DNA from: Ga0077536 sp943370145
GTDB lineage: Bacteria; Pseudomonadota; Gammaproteobacteria; Ga0077536
Assembly (NCBI GenBank): GCA_943370145.1
Contig: CALRPY020000008.1
Coordinates: 1-64,000 of the forward strand
Direction: 5' to 3'
DNA length: 64,000 nucleotides
The notes below the pieces were generated by a model. The model was not told the origin of the DNA and made no database searches. It saw only the letters and a program-made list of their open reading frames with translations. A program made the position numbers and the translations under genes. Positions 35,321 to 43,315 of the stretch are shown one piece after another. Every line of letters starts with the position of its first letter. The first letter of the stretch is position 1.

Positions 35321-35848
35321 ATGGGATCTCGGCTGAACGGCTCTGGCGAAGCGGGCGAACCGCGTTCCGCGCCCGCCGGCGACGGTGCGGGCATACACGA
35401 CAACGCGCGGCGCAGCGTTTCCATCCGCATCAACACGTCCGACTATGGGCGAATCAAGGTGGCGGCGCGGCGACTGCACGCCAAGGAGGCGGATATCTTC
35501 CGCTACCTGCTGCAGGTGGGGCTCAACAAACTCGGGCCGCTGCTGGGCGCCGAACTCGACGACCAGGCCTTCCTGCGCACGCTGGTGGACCTGGGACCGG
35601 ATCTCGCCGCCAATTTCGACGTGTCCGCGCGCGAGTTCGTGAGTCTGCTGAGCGCGTTCACCGGCAAGGATGCGCCGGCCTTTGACGAGACCGACCTCGA
35701 ACTGGTGGACCTTGCGGGTACGCATCCCCGCATGGTCCAGAGCCGCCTCGCGGAGTTCCGCGGCCGGCCGGTCAACGAGCATGAGCTGCGCGGCGTGCTG
35801 CACGATTACCTGCTGATGAAATACCAGGCCCCGGGCGCGGCCATCTGA
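35321..35848 (+). CDS. ribbon-helix-helix-like protein of unknown function
   Basis: Predicted 175-residue cytoplasmic protein. Residues about 30-65 (RRSVSIRINTSDYGRIKVAA and RLHAKEADIFRYLLQVGLNK) fit a ribbon-helix-helix pattern: one strand and two helices. The rest is helical with no recognisable family. AGGAG at 35310-35314, 6 bases before the ATG, fixes the start. It is the last rightward gene of the cluster, after a 110-base gap. It may be a local regulator or simply a neighbour; function unknown. Confidence 0.6.
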   Translation: MGSRLNGSGEAGEPRSAPAGDGAGIHDNARRSVSIRINTSDYGRIKVAARRLHAKEADIFRYLLQVGLNKLGPLLGAELDDQAFLRTLVDLGPDLAANFDVSAREFVSLLSAFTGKDAPAFDETDLELVDLAGTHPRMVQSRLAEFRGRPVNEHELRGVLHDYLLMKYQAPGAAI

Positions 35849-35858
35849 ACGGCCGGCC

Positions 35859-36272
35859 TCATTCGGGCGGCAGCACGTCGACCGCGATTTCCCCCTCGAG
35901 GCAGGCGCGGTAGCGGGCGCCATCCATCTCGCCGCCGATGCGGGCCGCTCCGGCCGCTCCGGCCGCACCGTCCCTGGCCGTCAGCCGCAGGCGCCGCGCA
36001 GATGCCCGGCACGCCGCGGCGCGCTCCACCTCTGCCGCAAGTTCGGCCGGTGGATCGAAACCTTCCAATCGCAGGCACTCCATCATCGCCCCGGCATCCA
36101 CGCCCGCCGGAATCCTGATCTTCAACGGCACGTTGACCACGGCCCGCTCGGTGTAAAGCCCTGAGCTCAGGTTGATTTCCTGCCACAGGGCCATCTGCTT
36201 CGCGCAGTCGTCGGCGGCAAGCGCCGGATTCGATATCGCAAGGGTCGTGAGCAGGGCGGGCAGGATACGCAT
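35859..36272 (-). CDS. small exported hypothetical protein
   Basis: Predicted 137-residue protein on the minus strand. A signal peptide (MRILPALLTTLAISNPALAA) is followed by a mature part with Cys residues (DDCAKQ; MMECLRLEGF; AACRASARRL; YRACLEG) that may form disulphides. I recognise no family. It converges with the ribbon-helix-helix-like gene, ending 10 bases from it. An upstream ATG at 36293 is possible, but the one at 36272 gives a proper signal peptide. Confidence 0.6.
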   Translation of the reverse strand: MRILPALLTTLAISNPALAADDCAKQMALWQEINLSSGLYTERAVVNVPLKIRIPAGVDAGAMMECLRLEGFDPPAELAAEVERAAACRASARRLRLTARDGAAGAAGAARIGGEMDGARYRACLEGEIAVDVLPPE

Positions 36273-36704
36273 GCGCTTGTGGCCGGAAAGCAATCAGGTG
36301 GACACAGTGTCTTCCCCCCGCCTTACATCGGCATGACGAGGGGATGTTTCGGGGTGTGACGAATTTCTCCTGACTGACAGGTGCTGGAAGCTGGCGTGTC
36401 TTGCATTGAGGAGTATCGTCACAGACATGTCATGTGTCCGGGTTCCAATGGTGCCCGAAGGTGACGGGACAATCCGGCGGGAAGGCGGTGCGCGCTTCCG
36501 GCCGCGCTTCGCTATAAGCGCTCGAAATTCGCGGGCGCTGTGCAGAAGTCACGTTTTATTAGATAGTTGCAGTGTATTTCTTCATTCGGCCCTATGATTG
36601 GTAATGCGCATCGGCCATCCCCCGGGACATACATATACATGTATCGCAACCCCGGGCTCGCCCGGTGACTTTCCTCAACAGGATCAGTGAAACACTCAGC
36701 AACC
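36273..36704 (+). other. long intergenic region upstream of manC
   Basis: About 430 bases without a supported gene. An AT-richer stretch around 36555-36605 may hold the manC promoter. A palindrome ATACATGTAT lies near 36635, and CCGGG-CTCG-CCCGG near 36652-36665. No terminator with a T-run or known riboswitch was recognised. A minus-strand frame here (about 36512-36745) has no supporting features. Confidence 0.4.
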
Positions 36705-38147
36705 ATGCAAATCATCCCTCTCATCCTGGCCGGCGGTGGTGGCACCCGCTTGTGGCCGCTGTCCCGTGGGCATTATCCGAAACAGTTCCTGGCGGTGACG
36801 CCCGGCGCCACGCTGCTGCAGGGTACCCTGCAGCGCGTGGGCAAGGACGCGCTGGCCGGGCTGCAGCCCCCGGTGGTCGTCTGCAACGAGGAACACCGCT
36901 TCCTGGTCGGTGAGCAGGCGCGCCAGATCGGGCGGCCTTTCGAGCGCATCATCCTCGAGCCCATCGGCCGCAACACGGCGCCCGCGCTGACCTGCGCCGC
37001 GCTGTGCTATTCGCAGGACGGCGCGGACCCGCTGCTGCTGATGATGCCGGCGGACCACCTCGTGCAGGACGCGGCCGCCTTCCAGCGCGCGGTGCTTGCG
37101 GGCAGCAACCATGCCCAGGCCGGCAAGCTCGTGACCTTCGGCGTGGTCCCCACGAATCCCGAGACCGGCTACGGCTACATCCAGCTCGGCGACGCGCTGG
37201 GCAAGGATGACCCGGCGGTGAACGCAATCGCGGCGTTCAAGGAAAAGCCGAACCAGGCCGTCGCCGAGCAGTATCTCGCCAGCGGCCAGTACCGCTGGAA
37301 CGCCGGCATCTTCCTGATGAAGGCGAGCGTGTGGCTCGCCGCCATCGAACGTTTCCAGCCCGAAATCCTCGCCGCCTGCCGCAAGGCGGTGGCGGCCGGC
37401 AGCCTCGACGGCGAGTTCTACCGCCTGGACAAGGAAGCCTTCGCCGCCTGCCCCAGCGATTCCATCGACTACGCCGTCATGGAGCGCATCGCCGCGGCGG
37501 ACCCGGCCAGTTGCGCCGTGGTCTCGCTGGATGCCGGCTGGAGCGACGTCGGCTCGTGGTCGAGCATCTGGGAGGTTTCGGAGAAATCCGACAGCCGCAA
37601 CGTCACCCGCGGTGACGTCTGCGCCATCGACAGCCACGACAACCTCATCTTCGCCGAATCGCGCCTCGTGGCGGCGGTGGGCTGCGAGGACATGGTGATC
37701 GTGGAAACGCCGGACGCCGTGATGGTCGCGCCGAAGAATCGCGCGCAGGACGTGAAGGCCATCGTCGACTGGCTGGCGCAGCAGGGCCGCGAGGAGCGCC
37801 TGATGCACCGGCGCGTGTACCGTCCGTGGGGTACCTACGAGGGCGTGGACGCCGGCGAACGCTTCCAGGTGAAGCGCATCGCGGTGAAGCCGGGCGCTTC
37901 CCTGTCGCTGCAGATGCATCACCACCGGGCGGAGCACTGGATCGTCGTGAAGGGCACGGCGAAGGTGACGAGCGGCGAGAAGACCTTCCTGCTCAGCGAG
38001 AACCAGAGTTGCTATATCCCGCTGGGCGAAACGCACCGGCTGGAGAACCCGGGCTCCATCCCGCTCGAGATCATTGAAGTCCAGTCCGGCGCCTACCTGG
38101 GCGAAGACGACATCGTGCGTTTCGAAGACAAGTACAAGCGGGCCTGA
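36705..38147 (+). CDS. manC: mannose-1-phosphate guanylyltransferase / mannose-6-phosphate isomerase
   Basis: Predicted 480-residue bifunctional enzyme. The N-terminal nucleotidyltransferase part makes GDP-mannose from mannose 1-phosphate and GTP (ILAGGGGTRLWPLSR; EPIGRNTAPAL; FKEKPN; WNAGIFL). The C-terminal cupin-like isomerase part carries RPWGTYEGVDAGERFQVKRI, then GASLSLQMHHHRAEHWIVV. I chose ATG at 36705 (MQIIPLILAG) where homology starts; GTG at 36687 is an alternative. GDP-mannose feeds Gmd and Fcl near the right end of the window, giving GDP-L-fucose. A phosphomannomutase is not in the window. Confidence 0.95.
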   Translation: MQIIPLILAGGGGTRLWPLSRGHYPKQFLAVTPGATLLQGTLQRVGKDALAGLQPPVVVCNEEHRFLVGEQARQIGRPFERIILEPIGRNTAPALTCAALCYSQDGADPLLLMMPADHLVQDAAAFQRAVLAGSNHAQAGKLVTFGVVPTNPETGYGYIQLGDALGKDDPAVNAIAAFKEKPNQAVAEQYLASGQYRWNAGIFLMKASVWLAAIERFQPEILAACRKAVAAGSLDGEFYRLDKEAFAACPSDSIDYAVMERIAAADPASCAVVSLDAGWSDVGSWSSIWEVSEKSDSRNVTRGDVCAIDSHDNLIFAESRLVAAVGCEDMVIVETPDAVMVAPKNRAQDVKAIVDWLAQQGREERLMHRRVYRPWGTYEGVDAGERFQVKRIAVKPGASLSLQMHHHRAEHWIVVKGTAKVTSGEKTFLLSENQSCYIPLGETHRLENPGSIPLEIIEVQSGAYLGEDDIVRFEDKYKRA

Positions 38148-38215
38148 GGCCGATGACTTCCCAGCAGACCGGACGTCTTTTCACCTCTCCCGCAGGCGGG
38201 AGCGGCGACGGTTTC

Positions 38216-38352
38216 CACCTTTCCCGCCTGCGGGAGAGGTCGACGGCGAGGCCGGCGGGTGAGGGGCGCCCCAGTTGGTGCGGCGCCACTCTGGAACAAC
38301 CCTCACCCGTCCGCTGCGCGGCCGGCCTCTCCCGGGGCGGGAGAGGCGACGG
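38216..38352. repeat. REP-like paired palindromic element, copy A1
   Basis: Two inverted halves make up the element. The left half contains the hairpin CCCGCCTGCGGG and ends GGCGGGTGAGGGG. The right half starts CCCTCACCCGTCCGCTGCGC and ends in the hairpin CTCTCCCGGGGCGGGAGAG. The halves flank a spacer holding GCGGCGCC. The layout resembles BIME/REP pairs. A near-identical copy lies at 38504-38636. Confidence 0.8.
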
Positions 38353-38356
38353 TTCT

Positions 38357-38425
38357 CACCTCTCCCGCCTGTGGGAGAGGTCGACGGCTAAGCCTGTGGG
38401 TGAGGGACGCCTCCTTCAGCGCGGC
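38357..38425. repeat. REP-like half element
   Basis: A diverged left half (CTCTCCCGCCTGTGGGAGAG and GTGGGTGAGGG) without its right half. It is followed by a different palindrome at 38439-38463. Confidence 0.7.
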
Positions 38426-38438
38426 GCCATTCTCGTAG

Positions 38439-38463
38439 GTTGGGCTGACGCAGGAAGCCCAAC
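38439..38463. repeat. independent 8-bp palindrome inside the repeat array
   Basis: GTTGGGCT (38439-38446) and AGCCCAAC (38456-38463) form an inverted repeat with a 9-base loop, unrelated in sequence to the flanking REP-like units. It replaces the expected right half of the middle unit. Confidence 0.6.
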
Positions 38464-38503
38464 ATCCTTCACCACGCCCGCGTGCGGGAGCGGCGAACAT
38501 CCT

Positions 38504-38636
38504 CACCTCTCCCGCCTGCGGGAGAGGTCGACGGCGAAGCCGGCGGGTGAGGGGAGCTTCAGTTGGCGCGGCGCCAGTCCGATGCGACCCTCACCCGTCC
38601 GCTGCGCGGCCGGCCTCTCCCGGAGCGGGAGAGGCG
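38504..38636. repeat. REP-like paired palindromic element, copy A2
   Basis: Same organisation as the copy at 38216-38352, with CTCTCCCGCCTGCGGGAGAG on the left and CTCTCCCGGAGCGGGAGAG on the right. The spacer CTTCAGTTGGCGCGGCGCCA is shared in diverged form with the elements near 61.3 and 61.5 kb. Confidence 0.8.
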
Positions 38637-38670
38637 AAGCTCATTCACGATAGCGCCGAACCAAAAGCCA

Positions 38671-38976
38671 GTGCGCCTCACGCCAACCCAGGTCGACACC
38701 ATCCGCGACACCGCCCGACGCTGTTTCGGGCAGGACGCCGACGTGTGGCTGTTCGGCTCGCGGGTGGACGATACGCGGCGCGGTGGTGACATCGATCTCT
38801 ACATCGAGACCGACCTCGACACGCCGGAAGCCAGCTGGGACGCGGAGCGCCGCTTTCTCGGTGCGCTCTACCTGGCGCTGGGCGAACAGAAGATAGACGT
38901 GGTGGTGATGCGGCGGGGCGACCAGCGGCAGCTGCCGATTTTCGAGGTCGCGCGCGCACAGGGAGTCCACCTGTGA
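38671..38976 (+). CDS. MNT-type nucleotidyltransferase domain protein
   Basis: Predicted 101-residue minimal nucleotidyltransferase. The catalytic signature is LFGSRVDDTRRGGDIDLYIE (GSR...GGDID), with a third acidic position in QKIDVVVMRR. I chose the GTG at 38671 because the upstream open frame is encoded by the repeat element. Such proteins (MntA-like) act as antitoxins by AMPylating a HEPN-type toxin encoded next to them. Here the following frame is only 31 codons long, so the expected partner seems truncated or lost. Confidence 0.85.
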   Translation: MRLTPTQVDTIRDTARRCFGQDADVWLFGSRVDDTRRGGDIDLYIETDLDTPEASWDAERRFLGALYLALGEQKIDVVVMRRGDQRQLPIFEVARAQGVHL

Positions 38977-39068
38977 CCCTGTCGCCCATGGAACTGCGGC
39001 TGCAGGCGCAATTCGAGCAGTGCGCGCGTTTGGTCTTACACGCGGCCGCAACGCGATTGGGCGGCTGA
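38973..39068 (+). pseudogene. truncated partner of the MNT protein (31 codons)
   Basis: A frame starts GTG at 38973, overlapping the stop of the MNT gene (GTGA), and reads VTLSPMELRLQAQFEQCARL before stopping at 39068. The tight overlap and the helical Leu/Gln pattern are what one expects of the N-terminus of the cognate partner gene. The frame then ends exactly at the ATG of hicA (TGATG). The simplest reading is that the partner gene was cut when the hicAB pair joined it. Too short to name the family. Confidence 0.45.
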
Positions 39069-39316
39069 TGGGTCGAAAAGAACGGATTCTCACGGCGCTT
39101 TTGGGAGCGAGAGCCGACGCCAGCACCGACTTTGCCGACTTGGTGTACCTTCTTGCGCAATTCGGATTTGTGATGCGAATCAAGGGTTCGCACCATATAT
39201 TCTGGAAGGCCGGCGTGGACGAGATTCTGAACCTGCAGCCGGCAGGCTCAAAAGCCAAGCCGTACCAAGTGAAGCAGGTTCGCAATGTCATCATCAAGTA
39301 CAGGTTGCATATGTAG
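39068..39316 (+). CDS. hicA: HicA-like mRNA interferase toxin
   Basis: Predicted 82-residue protein of the HicA/YcfA type. The double-stranded RNA-binding-like fold ends with the conserved strand FVMRIKGSHHIFWKAG, holding the catalytic His of GSHH, and the C-terminal helix YQVKQVRNVIIKYRLHM. HicA toxins cleave mRNA and are neutralised by HicB, encoded 1 base downstream. The ATG at 39068 overlaps the stop of the truncated frame. An N-terminal stretch of about 25 residues is somewhat longer than in typical HicA. Confidence 0.82.
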   Translation: MGRKERILTALLGARADASTDFADLVYLLAQFGFVMRIKGSHHIFWKAGVDEILNLQPAGSKAKPYQVKQVRNVIIKYRLHM

Positions 39317-39317
39317 C

Positions 39318-39530
39318 ATGGGCGCCAAATACGAAATCATCATCTACTGGAGCGGCGAGGATCAGGCCTTTGTCGCCGAAGCGCCCGAACTGCCGGGTTG
39401 CATGGCCGACGGCGCGAGCTACCAGGAGGCCGTGGCGGCAATCGAAGTCGCGATCGACGAATGGGTCGAAACGGCCCGGCAGATTGGCCGCGCCGTCCCT
39501 GAACCCCGCGGTCGCCTGATGTTCGCCTGA
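39318..39530 (+). CDS. hicB: HicB-like antitoxin
   Basis: Predicted 70-residue protein with the HicB core: YEIIIYWSGEDQAFVAEAPE, then LPGCMADGASYQEAVAAIE, and IDEWVETARQIGRAVPEP. It lacks the C-terminal helix-turn-helix or ribbon-helix-helix domain found in longer HicB proteins, as in the short HicB class. It starts right after the hicA stop. It neutralises the HicA-type toxin. Confidence 0.88.
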   Translation: MGAKYEIIIYWSGEDQAFVAEAPELPGCMADGASYQEAVAAIEVAIDEWVETARQIGRAVPEPRGRLMFA

Positions 39531-39584
39531 ACTCGCGAACACACCCTAGAACGAATCGCAGCGCATTCATCCGGAGAACCCTTG

Positions 39585-40157
39585 ATGACCTTCCCCAACA
39601 CGTTTGCCATCCGTCTACTCGCCGCCCTCGCGCTTCTAGCCTGCGCCAGCGTCGCCGGCGCCCAGGAAGCCGGCGCGGACTACCAGGTCAAGCCCGGCGA
39701 CCTGCTGATCGTCTCCGTGTGGAAAGAGCCTGACCTCACCATGGAAGTGCTGGTGCGCCCGGACGGCAAGTTCAGCTTCCCGCTGGCCGGCGACGTGCAG
39801 GCCACGGGCCGCTCCGTCGAAGACGTGCGGCAGGACCTCATCAAGAAAATCGAGGGCTACATCCCGGATGTCGTCGCCACGGTGATGGTCAAGGAAATCG
39901 CCGGCAACAAGGCTTACGTGGTGGGCAAGGTCAACCGCCCCGGCCCCATCCTGATGACGGACGAAACCAACGTGATGCAGGCCCTGTCCTTCGCCGGCGG
40001 CACTGCGCAGTTTGCGGGGCTGAAGAAAATCCTCATCCTGCGCGGGCAGGGCGGCAGCCAAAGCGCCATCCCCTTCAACTACAACGAAGTGGAGAGCGGC
40101 GAGAACCTGGCGCAGAACATCGTGTTGCAGCCGGGCGACGTGGTGGTGGTGCCGTAG
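39585..40157 (+). CDS. polysaccharide export protein (Wza/EpsA-like)
   Basis: Predicted 190-residue exported protein. The signal peptide (ALALLACASVAGAQ) precedes a Poly_export domain (DYQVKPGDLLIVSVWKEPDL; VRPDGKFSFPLAGDVQATGR) and a SLBB-like domain (NKAYVVGKVNRPGPILM), ending QPGDVVVVP. It is shorter than Wza and lacks the C-terminal membrane helix, as is common in exosortase-linked loci. GGAG at 39573-39576 supports ATG 39585. First gene of the exopolysaccharide operon. Confidence 0.92.
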   Translation: MTFPNTFAIRLLAALALLACASVAGAQEAGADYQVKPGDLLIVSVWKEPDLTMEVLVRPDGKFSFPLAGDVQATGRSVEDVRQDLIKKIEGYIPDVVATVMVKEIAGNKAYVVGKVNRPGPILMTDETNVMQALSFAGGTAQFAGLKKILILRGQGGSQSAIPFNYNEVESGENLAQNIVLQPGDVVVVP

Positions 40158-40184
40158 GCGACAGGACAGAGAACGTTGTTCTTC

Positions 40185-41459
40185 ATGCGACGGTCGAACA
40201 GGGCACGGAACGGTGCGCGTGCCTGCGCCGCGCTTGCACCGCTGATGGCCGTTGCCGGGCAGGCGGCTTTGGCGCTGGACCTCTCGTTCCAGCCGCAGGT
40301 GCGCCTGGGCACCAGGGCTACTGATAACGTGCGGTGGAGTTCCGCAAACGAGGAAGCCGCGCTCGGCTTCGACAACGGCGGCGGAGCCGTCGTGAAAGTG
40401 GAGTCCATGGACTGGAAGTCGACCATCACCCCGAACTTCAATTTCCGCCGCTTCGCGATCGGGGAAGATCTGGATGCGGACGAATATGGCGCCAGGTCAC
40501 AGCACCAGTGGCTGGCGACGGACCGCCTGCAGGCCGGCTTGAACCTCGACTACGTGCGCGACTCCACGCTCACGACGGAACTGGCGGACGCCGGCGCCAG
40601 GAACATCGTGTCGAACCGCGACACGCTGACGGCGCAGCCCAGCCTCACCTTCCTGGTGGATGACCGCACCTCCGTGAATGGCAGCTATCTCTACCAGGAT
40701 GTCAGCTTCGACAACAGCGGCAACGGCCAGCTGGTGGACTTCACCTTCCAGCAGTTCACGCTGGGCGGCACGCACCTGCTTACAGACGACATCCGCCTGT
40801 TCGCCACCGCCTTCGCCAGCGAGTTCGAAACGCCGGACACCAATGGCAAGACGCGCACCTACGGAGGCCAGGGCGGCGCGGCCTACCAGTTCACGGAAGA
40901 CTTCAGCGTGGAAGGCGCAGTGGGCTATGTCAGCAGCGACATCGAATTCCAGACCAGCTTCCTCGCGCTGGACCTGGGGCCGCCGCCACGCATCGTGCTG
41001 GTGACGGAGCAGGACGAGACCTCCACCAGCGGGCCCATCGCCAGCGCCAGTGTCCAGAAGAGTTTCGAGAATCTGCGCACCCGCCTCGACTACGTGCGGC
41101 GCGTGACGCCCAGCATCCGTGGCAGCCAGCAGTTGGAAGACGACATCATGGTGACGTTGGACCGTGACCTCAGCCGCGAGTGGCGGCTGGGGTTCCGGGG
41201 CGGCTACAACATGCGCAGCGCGGAGGGTGAAGACGTGGCGGTAGGCCTCAACCGGTTTCGCGTGGACGACCTCAACCGCGACCAGGCGATGGTGTCCGGT
41301 AACGTGTCTTACCGGTTCACGAACGAAATCTCGATGCGCGGCGAATACCGGTTTTCCTACAACACTTTCTCGAACGAGCTGCAGGACTCCGTATATAACC
41401 ACAGCTTCTTCGTGACGCTGAACTACGACGGCGAACCGCGCTTCCTGCGCGGCTACTGA
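40185..41459 (+). CDS. outer-membrane beta-barrel, exosortase-locus type
   Basis: Predicted 424-residue outer-membrane protein. A signal peptide (LAPLMAVAGQAALA) is followed by many amphipathic strands such as LDLSFQPQVRLGTRATDNVR, STITPNFNFRRFAIG and RLDYVRRVTPSIRG. Its position between the Wza-like and Wzz-like genes matches the 'PEP-CTERM system associated' barrel protein (TIGR03016 type), so a role in polysaccharide passage across the outer membrane is likely. Family by context and barrel pattern. Confidence 0.75.
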   Translation: MRRSNRARNGARACAALAPLMAVAGQAALALDLSFQPQVRLGTRATDNVRWSSANEEAALGFDNGGGAVVKVESMDWKSTITPNFNFRRFAIGEDLDADEYGARSQHQWLATDRLQAGLNLDYVRDSTLTTELADAGARNIVSNRDTLTAQPSLTFLVDDRTSVNGSYLYQDVSFDNSGNGQLVDFTFQQFTLGGTHLLTDDIRLFATAFASEFETPDTNGKTRTYGGQGGAAYQFTEDFSVEGAVGYVSSDIEFQTSFLALDLGPPPRIVLVTEQDETSTSGPIASASVQKSFENLRTRLDYVRRVTPSIRGSQQLEDDIMVTLDRDLSREWRLGFRGGYNMRSAEGEDVAVGLNRFRVDDLNRDQAMVSGNVSYRFTNEISMRGEYRFSYNTFSNELQDSVYNHSFFVTLNYDGEPRFLRGY

Positions 41460-41494
41460 TTACACAAGGCAACGAGCAGAACCAGGACCAAGCC

Positions 41495-43243
41495 ATGGAA
41501 GAAGCCCTTACATTCCGCCCGAACTACGGCGAAGTCATCAAGCGGCGCCTGCCGCTGTCACTGGCGATAGGCCTGACCCTGCTGCTGCTGACCCTGGGGC
41601 TGGCCTTCGGCCTGCCGTCGGTCTACAAGTCGCGCGCGGTCATTCTGATTGAAGCGCAGGAGATCCCGCAGGACCTCGTGCGCTCCCTGGTGACGAGCTT
41701 CGCCGACCAGCGCATGCAGACCATCGCGCAGCGCGTGCTGACCAACGCGAACCTGGGCGAGATCATCCAGAAGTACGACCTCTACGCGGACATACGCGAG
41801 CGCGAAGCGCTGGAAACCGTGCTGGAGCGGATGCGCGGCGATATCAGCATGCTGCCAATCAGCGCCGACGTGGTGGACCCGAAGCAGGGGCGCGCCGTGC
41901 AGGCGACCATCGCCTTCGAGCTGGCCTACGAAAGCGAGTCTCCGCAAATGGCGCAGCGGGTGGCGAACGAGATTGCCAGCCTCTTCCTCAACGAGAACCT
42001 TAAACAGCGCACCGAGGCTTCGGCAGACACGCTGTCCTTCCTGAGCAGCGAATCCGAGAAGCTGCGCGACACCGTGGGTGAACTGGAAAGCAAGCTCGCG
42101 GAGTTCAAGAAGGGCAACGTGGAACGGCTGCCTGAACTCACCAACCTCAACCTCGAGCTGATGAACCGCACCGAAGTTCAGCTGAACCAGCTGGAAACCC
42201 AGCTGCAGTCCCTGCAGCAGCAGCGCGTGTACCTGGAGTCCGAACTGGCGCAGCAGAAGCCCAGCACGCAGATGATTTCGGAAACCGGCGAACGCATCCT
42301 GGGCCCGGCGGACCGGCTGAAGGTGATGGAAAGCGAGTTCACGCCGCTGGCCGCCCGCTACGGCGCGAACCATCCGGACGTGGTGAGCATGCGCCGCGAG
42401 ATTGAAGCCCTGCGCGCGCAGGTGGGTGGCGGCAATGCCGGCAGCGAACTGTCCCTGAAATTGCAGCAGGCCCAGGCGGACTACGCCCAAGCCAGCAAGA
42501 AGTATGCGCCGGAGCACCCGGACGTGAAGCGCCTGGCGCGCGAAGTGGAATCCCTGAGGACCCAGCTGGCCGGCATGGGCAACGCGGCGCCAATGCCGGC
42601 GCCGGCAGCCACACCGGACAACCCGGCCTACATCCAGCTGCAGGCGCGACTGTCCGCGACGGATTCCGACATTGCCTCTGTGCGCTCACAGCAGGCGACC
42701 CTGCGCGCAAAACTTGCCGAACTGGAAGACCGCATCACCAACTCGCCCGAAGTCGAGCGCCAGTACCGCATGTTGATGCGTGACTACGAGATTGCCCAGG
42801 CCAAATACCAGGAGGTGCTGGCGAAGCGGCAGGAAGCGGAACTCGCCAGCAGCCTGGAAACCAAGCAGCGCGGCGAACGCTTCACGCTGATTGAACCGCC
42901 GATGATTCCGGAAGCACCTTCCAGCCCGAACCGCATGGCCATCGCGCTGCTGGGCGTTCTGCTGTCCATGGCCTGCAGCGTGGGCGGCGGCGCGCTGGCT
43001 GAGAACCTGGACTCCAGGATTTACGGCCGCACCGGGGTGTCGCGGCTGCTGGGCGTGCCGCCCCTGGCCGTCATCCCGAACCTGGACGCAACGGTGAACA
43101 GGGCCTGGTACCAGGGCGCGTGGCTCAAGCTGGCGGCGGCGGCGCTGGTGCTGGCCCTGCTGGGCGTGCTGGTCATACACCTGACGATGGGCCCGCTGGA
43201 CGTCTTCTTCTTCCGCGCGCTGCGCTTCGTGGGCCTTTCGTAG
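41495..43243 (+). CDS. Wzz/GumC-type chain-length determinant
   Basis: Predicted 582-residue inner-membrane polysaccharide co-polymerase. The first membrane helix is around LSLAIGLTLLLLTLGLAFGL, followed by the Wzz domain (YKSRAVILIEAQEIP). A long periplasmic coiled coil spans about 170-450. The GNVR-like segment RQYRMLMRDYEIAQAKYQEV leads to a Pro-rich region (IEPPMIPEAPSSPNRM) and the second helix. An extra C-terminal helix (LAAAALVLALLGVLVIHLTM) follows. It controls chain length together with the kinase encoded 72 bases downstream. Confidence 0.92.
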   Translation: MEEALTFRPNYGEVIKRRLPLSLAIGLTLLLLTLGLAFGLPSVYKSRAVILIEAQEIPQDLVRSLVTSFADQRMQTIAQRVLTNANLGEIIQKYDLYADIREREALETVLERMRGDISMLPISADVVDPKQGRAVQATIAFELAYESESPQMAQRVANEIASLFLNENLKQRTEASADTLSFLSSESEKLRDTVGELESKLAEFKKGNVERLPELTNLNLELMNRTEVQLNQLETQLQSLQQQRVYLESELAQQKPSTQMISETGERILGPADRLKVMESEFTPLAARYGANHPDVVSMRREIEALRAQVGGGNAGSELSLKLQQAQADYAQASKKYAPEHPDVKRLAREVESLRTQLAGMGNAAPMPAPAATPDNPAYIQLQARLSATDSDIASVRSQQATLRAKLAELEDRITNSPEVERQYRMLMRDYEIAQAKYQEVLAKRQEAELASSLETKQRGERFTLIEPPMIPEAPSSPNRMAIALLGVLLSMACSVGGGALAENLDSRIYGRTGVSRLLGVPPLAVIPNLDATVNRAWYQGAWLKLAAAALVLALLGVLVIHLTMGPLDVFFFRALRFVGLS

Positions 43244-43315
43244 GCAGCCAGCGCGCAAAAATCCCTGGTGCTCCCGTGAGGGGGCGGTAAACGGCCCAAA
43301 GCAGGCGGTGGATCA

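Noticed and set aside
36380..36410. A sigma-54-like promoter (TGGC...TTGC)
   Set aside because: The distance between GG and GC is two bases shorter than required.
38216..38636. A CRISPR array
   Set aside because: Only two or three units, each a diverged palindromic pair longer than 100 bases, with no unique spacers of constant length and no cas genes.
38153..38653. A 166-residue open frame across the repeat array
   Set aside because: It consists of translated repeat sequence and has no features of a protein.
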